Source of the DNA: Armatimonadota bacterium
GTDB lineage: Bacteria > Armatimonadota > Armatimonadia > Armatimonadales > Armatimonadaceae
Length of the DNA: 5,987 nucleotides
Assembly: GCA_014379275.1 (NCBI GenBank)
Contig: JACMMA010000292.1
Location: 1-5,987 of the forward strand
Reading direction: 5' to 3'
Shown: one piece after another, positions 1 through 3,989 of the stretch
Layout of the letters: each line of letters begins with the position of its first letter
Numbering within the stretch: position 1 is the stretch's first letter
Translations under genes and position numbers: made by a program
Notes under the pieces: model-generated
The model's input: only the letters and a program-made list of their open reading frames with translations
Databases searched by the model: none
Told to the model about the DNA's origin: nothing

Positions 1-362
1 CCGGCTATCGCGGAGGAAATCGCCAGCACCGAGTATGTCAGCAGGAGTTCGCCTTGAGTCAGGGCGTTCCGCTCGCCGAAAAACCGCGCCCACAAACGGT
101 TCAGGCCGGTGATACAAAGCAGGATAAACACGACATGAAACGGTAGCGAAAGCGCGGTCGGGTGGGTCGAGTTGCGCACCGATTCCATTTGCATCTGCCA
201 GTAGATGCTCGTCGGAGTCAGGGCAAGGCAAAGCAACACCGAACGCCATGTGACGGCGGAGGTGCGCGGCATGGTCGACGTGGTTGGTTCGGGGGGGCGT
301 GGCCCGGGCGGGGCGGGAATCGGGTTCTTTGCCACCTCGATCTGAGGGAGGGGGAGTGCCAT
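1..362 (-). CDS. DUF6785-like polytopic membrane protein, N-terminal part (cut by window edge)
   Basis: Read from 362 leftwards, the frame is open for 120 codons and runs off the window, so only the N-terminus is visible. After a proline-rich leader of about 30 residues comes TWRSVLLCLALTPTSIYW, then QMESVRNSTHPTALSLPF, a hydrophobic stretch FHVVFILLCITGLNRLW, and GELLLTYSVLAISSAIAG. That makes about three membrane segments. The pattern YW..QME..R..HPT..SL, then a conserved asparagine after the second segment and GELL..Y, is what I recall of the DUF6785/DUF6784 membrane family of Armatimonadetes and Planctomycetes. Its function is unknown. The start is uncertain: the ATG at 362 gives the proline-rich leader, while the ATG at 272 starts just before the conserved part. 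Neither has a clear Shine-Dalgarno sequence. The gene follows the pseudopilin gene on the same strand after 67 bases, so co-transcription is possible. Confidence 0.7.
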   Translation of the reverse strand, partial: MALPLPQIEVAKNPIPAPPGPRPPEPTTSTMPRTSAVTWRSVLLCLALTPTSIYWQMQMESVRNSTHPTALSLPFHVVFILLCITGLNRLWARFFGERNALTQGELLLTYSVLAISSAIA

Positions 363-381
363 CGGTGCTTTACAGTGTATC

Positions 382-419
382 CGGGGAACTAAACCGCACC
401 AGCGCGACGAAGTTCCCCG
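382..419 (-). terminator. 9-bp perfect inverted repeat after the pseudopilin gene, possible terminator
   Basis: CGGGGAACT at 382-390 is the exact reverse complement of AGTTCCCCG at 411-419, with a 20-base loop. It lies 10 bases past the pseudopilin stop codon and 19 bases before the ATG at 362. No T-run follows on the minus strand, so a classical intrinsic terminator is not supported. It could also be an mRNA-stabilising hairpin or an operator for the downstream gene. Confidence 0.35.
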
Positions 420-429
420 AAACTGCTTC

Positions 430-1344
430 CTAATCCGGGTCGGCTTTGATCGTCAGCGGCGACAGAACGCGGCAGTACCCGCCATACGGGGTTGTCTTGT
501 TCAGGGTCGCGGTGTTCGCCTTGCTGTACAGATACGAAAGGCTGATCGCTTTGGAATGACCATCACAATACAAGGCGTTCATCACGTCGGAATGCCGCGC
601 GACGAAGTTGCCCAATTTGGTCTTGCCGCGCCATTTGTACGGGGCGTCGATGTGGCACTCAAACGGGTAGTCGCCCTTCGTCGAGTAGCCTGACGCTGTG
701 GAGGGACCAGCCGACTCTCCGACCCAGATCGTGGTCGACGGGGCTTCGATCTCCGCCATGCCTCTATATTCGGTGGCGGGCGAAACCGGCGGATCGTCCT
801 TGGTCACGGCGGAATTGGTCGGTTCGGGGTCCGACCAGTACGCGTCGTTGATCGCGTAGGAGCCGTGATTCCGGTTCTTGTCGCCGGGGACCGTATTGAA
901 CGGTTTATAGGGTCCCCATTTGGTCCCCGTGACTCCTGAATCCGGATAGTCGAAGGAACTAATCTCGGTCGGGTCGAGGAAATCATCGCCCTGGGAGGGG
1001 CAGTTGAAGATGTCGGCGGATTTGGAGTACGGCTGGACTGCGTCCATCCACTGGTACGCATCGGTCGCCGAACCGGGGGCGTGGGTGTTGTCCTGGTCGT
1101 ACATCCCGTAATAGTGGTTGATCATCCCTTCGTCGTAATCCTGCGAGTACATCAGCATCGCGGTGCCAAGCTGCTTCGTATTCGATAAGCACGAGGTTTG
1201 CCGTGCCTTTTCGCGGGCACTCGCGAAGACGGGGAAAAGGATCGCGGCGAGGATGGCGATTATGGCTATCACGACAAGTAATTCGATCAGGGTGAAACCA
1301 AACGTGGACGCCGGGCGGCGTGGCGCATTCACAGTTCGTGACAT
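430..1344 (-). CDS. Type II secretion/type IV pilus pseudopilin-like protein with H-X9-DG motif
   Basis: This 304-residue protein has a class III (prepilin) signal. A short basic leader ends in Gly16, followed by Phe17-Thr-Leu-Ile-Glu21 and a hydrophobic helix to about residue 37. Prepilin peptidase should cut after Gly16 and methylate Phe17; Glu21 is the conserved Glu+5. The helix continues into AREKARQTSCLSN. The soluble domain has YSQDYDE, a W.DAVQPY.KS..IFNCPS block and, near the C-terminus, His251 followed nine residues later by Asp261-Gly262. This is the H-X9-DG motif of pseudopilin-like proteins that are highly expanded in Armatimonadetes and Planctomycetes. The protein should sit in the inner membrane with its C-terminal domain outside; its actual role is unknown. 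I chose the ATG at 1344 because it gives a normal leader. The frame is open to an ATG at 1458, which would add 38 residues that do not look like a pilin leader. No clear Shine-Dalgarno sequence precedes 1344. Confidence 0.92.
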   Translation of the reverse strand: MSRTVNAPRRPASTFGFTLIELLVVIAIIAILAAILFPVFASAREKARQTSCLSNTKQLGTAMLMYSQDYDEGMINHYYGMYDQDNTHAPGSATDAYQWMDAVQPYSKSADIFNCPSQGDDFLDPTEISSFDYPDSGVTGTKWGPYKPFNTVPGDKNRNHGSYAINDAYWSDPEPTNSAVTKDDPPVSPATEYRGMAEIEAPSTTIWVGESAGPSTASGYSTKGDYPFECHIDAPYKWRGKTKLGNFVARHSDVMNALYCDGHSKAISLSYLYSKANTATLNKTTPYGGYCRVLSPLTIKADPD

Positions 1345-1509
1345 GAGCAGGAACTTTCTAATCGCTGGACGTGACCCACGAAAGATAGATTTCTGAAGTG
1401 TGGGGTGAGGTGTTCCGCGACGAAATAATGTACCCGATTTTCCACGCGGATAAAACATAAAAACGGCTTAAAACAAAGATATTTCAGGAGATTTTTTCGG
1501 AGCAGACAT
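1345..1509 (-). promoter_or_regulatory. Probable promoter and leader region of the pseudopilin gene (AT-rich)
   Basis: The gap between the reductase stop codon and the pseudopilin start contains an AT-rich stretch at about 1433-1495, clearly less G+C-rich than the flanking genes. On the minus strand it reads TTTGTTTTAAGCC, then TTTTTATGTTTTATCC, then GGGTACATTATTTCG. TACATT around 1427-1432 could serve as a -10 box, but no good -35 box sits at standard spacing. The composition and position suggest the pseudopilin promoter; the exact site cannot be fixed. I see no riboswitch motif I recognise here. Confidence 0.3.
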
Positions 1510-1549
1510 TTACGGGGTACCGGCAAAGGAACAAAACCGGCACCCGTAA
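1510..1549 (-). terminator. Imperfect hairpin downstream of the aldo/keto reductase gene, terminator-like
   Basis: TTACGGG (1510-1516) pairs with CCCGTAA (1543-1549), and CCGG (1520-1523) pairs with CCGG (1537-1540). A small internal loop separates the stems and a 13-base apical loop closes them. The hairpin starts 27 bases after the reductase stop codon (1577-1579). No T-run follows directly on the minus strand, so termination is plausible but unproven. Confidence 0.3.
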
Positions 1550-1560
1550 AGGAACAAAAC
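1525..1560. repeat. 13-bp direct repeat pair, AAAGGAACAAAAC
   Basis: AAAGGAACAAAAC occurs exactly at 1525-1537 and again at 1548-1560, 23 bases apart, just downstream of the reductase gene. The first copy forms most of the loop of the 1510-1549 hairpin. It may be a small local duplication or a pair of binding sites; two copies are too few to decide. Confidence 0.6.
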
Positions 1561-1576
1561 TCGTTTTTGCGCCGAG

Positions 1577-2566
1577 TTAGTCCCAGATAGGTCGCCCGTT
1601 ACGAACCCATTTCGTCAGGTTATTCAGGCGGTCAATTTCATCCTGAGTGAGTGTGATCTCCGTGGCGGGCAGTAGTTCCGCCAACTGTTCGGGATTATTC
1701 GCGCCGATGATCGGTGCGGTCATCACCGACTGCGCGAGAAGCCACGCCAGCGCGATTTGCGCGACGTTCGCATCATGCGCCGTTGCGATCTCATCCATCC
1801 CGGAAAGCAGTTCCCATCCCCGTTCATTCCCGTACCGCCCCAGCGCGCCGTCGGCGCGTTCGCTGGCGGGCTTCGGGGCGTCCTTCCGATATTTGCCGGT
1901 CAGGAAGCCGCCCGCGAGCGGCGAGTAGGGGATGACCCCTAGTCCGTAGTGGGTACAGAACGGCTTGGCTTCGTACTCGAAGAGTTGCCGCTCGATCACT
2001 GAATATTCCGGCTGGTACGTTTCGAACCGGGCGTAACCGCGCTTCTCGGACACGGCTACCGCTTCCATCAACCGCCACGCCGGGTAGTTCGACGCGCCGA
2101 TATAGCGCACTTTACCAGCGCGAACCAGGTCATCCAGAGCGGAAAGTGTTTCCTCGATCGGCGTGTTCAGGTCCGTCCAGTGACACTGATACAGGTCGAT
2201 ATAATCGGTGCGCAATCGGCGGAGCGAGTCGTCGCAACACTGAATCACCCGGGAGCGCGAAAGCCCTTCGCCGTTCGGTCCTTCCGCCATGCGCCCGCGC
2301 ACTTTGGTCGCGAGGATAATATCCGCGCGATTGCCTTTACTGTGCAACCACTCGCCAATAATCTCCTCGGAGCGACCGCCGCGCGATTTATCGCCCGCCC
2401 AGGTGGTGTAAATATCCGCGGTATCGATGAAGTCGCCGCCGCCGTCAACAAACGCATCCATTACTGCCACGGATCCCGCGTCATCCGCCGTCCAGCCAAA
2501 CTGCATCGTGCCCAGGCAAAGCGCGGACACGTTCAACCCCGTCCGTCCCATTTTTCTATACTTCAT
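1577..2566 (-). CDS. Aldo/keto reductase
   Basis: This 329-residue protein is a complete member of the aldo/keto reductase superfamily (COG0667 type), cytosolic NAD(P)H-dependent oxidoreductases that reduce carbonyl groups in a TIM barrel. It opens with MKYRKMGRTGLNVSALCLGT, typical of the group. The catalytic tetrad is visible as Asp48 and Tyr53 (FIDTADIY), Lys88 (LATK) and His129 (LYQCHW). The signature YIGASN at 155-160 and the C-terminal IIGANNPEQLAE cofactor-binding segment are present. Length is normal for the family, and no frameshift or missing catalytic residue is seen. The substrate cannot be inferred. The ATG at 2566 is preferred over the upstream in-frame ATG at 2614: it matches the family N-terminus and has a Shine-Dalgarno sequence, and the longer start would lie inside the inverted repeat. 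Only 19 bases separate the start from that repeat, so the promoter must lie within or upstream of the repeat, or the gene is read through from the phosphatase gene. Confidence 0.96.
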   Translation of the reverse strand: MKYRKMGRTGLNVSALCLGTMQFGWTADDAGSVAVMDAFVDGGGDFIDTADIYTTWAGDKSRGGRSEEIIGEWLHSKGNRADIILATKVRGRMAEGPNGEGLSRSRVIQCCDDSLRRLRTDYIDLYQCHWTDLNTPIEETLSALDDLVRAGKVRYIGASNYPAWRLMEAVAVSEKRGYARFETYQPEYSVIERQLFEYEAKPFCTHYGLGVIPYSPLAGGFLTGKYRKDAPKPASERADGALGRYGNERGWELLSGMDEIATAHDANVAQIALAWLLAQSVMTAPIIGANNPEQLAELLPATEITLTQDEIDRLNNLTKWVRNGRPIWD

Positions 2567-2571
2567 TTCGT

Positions 2572-2578
2572 TTCCTTT
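2572..2578 (-). promoter_or_regulatory. Shine-Dalgarno site of the aldo/keto reductase gene
   Basis: The minus strand reads AAAGGAA here, with AGGA ending six bases before the ATG at 2566. It supports that ATG over the in-frame ATG 48 bases upstream. It is the clearest ribosome-binding site before any gene start in the window. Confidence 0.65.
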
Positions 2579-2585
2579 TTGTTTG

Positions 2586-2751
2586 TTGAACCGCCAAGAC
2601 GCCAAGTCCGCCAAGGTAGGAGAAGGAGGAGAGGGTTATGAGGTTTTGCTCCTCGCTCACTGTCGAGGCGGCTTAACGGAACCGGCAAGCCTGGTTTAAA
2701 ACCCTCTCCTCCTTCTCCTACCTTGGCGGACTTGGCGTCTTGGCGGTTCAA
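2586..2751. repeat. Long perfect inverted repeat: 52-bp arms around a 62-base spacer, REPIN/MITE-like
   Basis: The left arm (2586-2637) is the exact reverse complement of the right arm (2700-2751), 52 of 52 bases. The spacer is 2638-2699. Each arm holds three tandem units, CCGCCAAGA, CGCCAAGT and CCGCCAAGG (left arm 2591-2599, 2600-2607, 2608-2616), followed by a purine run of about 20 bases. The element fills nearly the whole gap: it ends 5 bases from the phosphatase stop codon (2757-2759) and 19 bases from the reductase start. The spacer has a small 5-bp hairpin (CCTCG 2651-2655 with CGAGG 2664-2668). No transposase gene and no clear target-site duplication are present. In RNA it would fold into a very stable hairpin on either strand. 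Its translation, NRQDAKSAKVGEGGEG, resembles spurious peptides I recall from many bacterial annotations, which suggests a dispersed repeat family. Confidence 0.93.
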
Positions 2752-2756
2752 AATCT

Positions 2757-3980
2757 TCAATTCCGGCGGGCCAGTAGGAGACACACGTCGTCGCGCAGGG
2801 TGCCGTTCGCGAACGCCCTGGCTTCGCTGACGACCGTTCCCGCGATGTCCATCAGCGAAGGGAGCGCGCCCACCTCTCGCAAGACACGTTCCACGCCCTC
2901 GGTGCCGAAAAACTCTCGCCGTTGCCGCGCTTCCGTGATGCCGTCCGTAAGGATCAGGATCAGGTCACCGCTTCCGAGTTGAAACGTTTCCTCGCTGTAC
3001 TCCGCCGACGCCATAACGCCGACCGGCATGCCCCCCGCCGAGATCACCTCGATGCCCCCGTCCGCGCGGCGAACAAGCGGTGCCTCGCTCCCGGCGAGCG
3101 TCGCGCGGGTCGCACCGTCCTGGTCTACCACGACCACCGTCAGCGCGACGAACGTATCATCCGTTTCGTTCATCGTCGTTTCGCAGAGAAACGTGTTCAG
3201 GCGCGACACCGCTTCGGCGGGCGATGCCGTTTCGCGCAAATACACCCGGAGTGCGTACTTGGCTTCCGCGGTTCGCGTCGCCGCGCGGAGCCCTTTCCCG
3301 GCGACATCACCGACAACCAGGGCGACGCTCCCGCCCGCGAGACCGAACACGTCGAAGAAGTCGCCGCCGACCTCCGCCTCCGCCCAGGCGGAATCGTAGG
3401 TAGCCTCCACGGTCCAGCCAGGGAACTGGTCGGATTTGGGACGCAGTAGCATCGAGCGTTGCAGGGTTTCGGCGATGTTTTTCTCGTGGGCGTAGCGCCG
3501 CCGCAACTCCAACAACGCCATCACCTGACGCGCGAGTATTTGAAGCGCGTCGGCTTGCGCGGTGGTCAACTCCCGCGTCTTGTAGTCCAGCACGCACAGT
3601 GTGCCGAGTGCGTGTCCGTCCGACGTTTCCAGCAAGGCACCGGCATAGAAGCGCAGACGCGGGTCGCCGGTGACCAGCGGATTGTCCGAAAAACGCGGGT
3701 CGATGGTCGTATCCGGCACGACCATCAACCCCGGTTGCAAGATCGCGTGTGCGCAGAGGGACGTGTCGAGGGGCGTTTCGCGGACTCCCAGACCCACTTC
3801 GGACTTGAAAAACTGGCGGTCACGGTCGATGAGGTTGATCACCGAGATGGGGGCGTCGCAAATGTGGGAGATGAGACGTGTGATGTTATCGAACGCCTCC
3901 TCGACCGGCGAATCCAGGATATCGTAGCGTTTGAGGGCGGAAAGTCTCTCCTCTTCGTTCGGGGGTTTTGTGGCGATCAT
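2757..3980 (-). CDS. GAF domain plus SpoIIE/PP2C-type serine phosphatase (RsbU-like)
   Basis: This 407-residue cytosolic protein has two domains. Residues about 25-160 form a GAF sensor domain with the recognisable series INLIDRDRQFFKS, SLCAHAI, VPDTTIDPRFSDNPLV, RFYAGA and LGTLCVLD, a common GAF type ahead of signalling output domains. A helical linker (about 155-178, LLELRRRYAHEKNIAETLQRS) leads to a SpoIIE phosphatase domain (about 190-405). Its motifs are GGDFFD (Asp207, Asp210), GDVAGKG (Asp225), TDGITEA (Asp346) and RDDV (Asp397, Asp398), so the metal-binding acidic residues look intact. Where many relatives have AGH.PP, this protein has AGSEAP (296-301), with serine in place of histidine. 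The family dephosphorylates STAS-domain anti-anti-sigma factors in partner-switching pathways; the target here is unknown. The start is 9 bases after the ATPase stop codon with no Shine-Dalgarno sequence, which suggests translational coupling. The gene ends 5 bases before the inverted repeat. Confidence 0.93.
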   Translation of the reverse strand: MIATKPPNEEERLSALKRYDILDSPVEEAFDNITRLISHICDAPISVINLIDRDRQFFKSEVGLGVRETPLDTSLCAHAILQPGLMVVPDTTIDPRFSDNPLVTGDPRLRFYAGALLETSDGHALGTLCVLDYKTRELTTAQADALQILARQVMALLELRRRYAHEKNIAETLQRSMLLRPKSDQFPGWTVEATYDSAWAEAEVGGDFFDVFGLAGGSVALVVGDVAGKGLRAATRTAEAKYALRVYLRETASPAEAVSRLNTFLCETTMNETDDTFVALTVVVVDQDGATRATLAGSEAPLVRRADGGIEVISAGGMPVGVMASAEYSEETFQLGSGDLILILTDGITEARQRREFFGTEGVERVLREVGALPSLMDIAGTVVSEARAFANGTLRDDVCLLLARRN

Positions 3981-3989
3981 GTTGGGGAG

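Noticed and set aside
162..392. 76-codon plus-strand open frame at the left end
   Set aside because: It overlaps the minus-strand frame with clear membrane-protein similarity, and its product is rich in Gly, Arg and His with no recognisable feature.
1345..1509. Cyclic-di-GMP or other riboswitch before the pseudopilin gene
   Set aside because: I looked for conserved riboswitch core sequences on the minus strand and saw none I recognise; only AT-rich promoter-like DNA is evident.
2180..2641. 153-codon open frame on the plus strand ending in the inverted repeat
   Set aside because: It overlaps the intact aldo/keto reductase gene in antisense, and its end is encoded by the repeat arm.
2586..2751. 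CRISPR array or simple intrinsic terminator as an explanation of the repeat
   Set aside because: There are only two copies, in inverted orientation, so it is not a CRISPR array. The 52-bp arms, 62-base spacer and lack of a T-run do not fit an ordinary intrinsic terminator.
2563..2784. 73-codon minus-strand frame spanning the whole inverted repeat
   Set aside because: It is translated mainly from the repeat arms and overlaps the ends of both neighbouring genes; it is better explained as a spurious frame over a repeat.
2922..3449. 175-codon open frame on the plus strand
   Set aside because: It is wholly antisense to the phosphatase domain, whose frame has clear conserved motifs; the composition is arginine-rich, as expected of a shadow frame.
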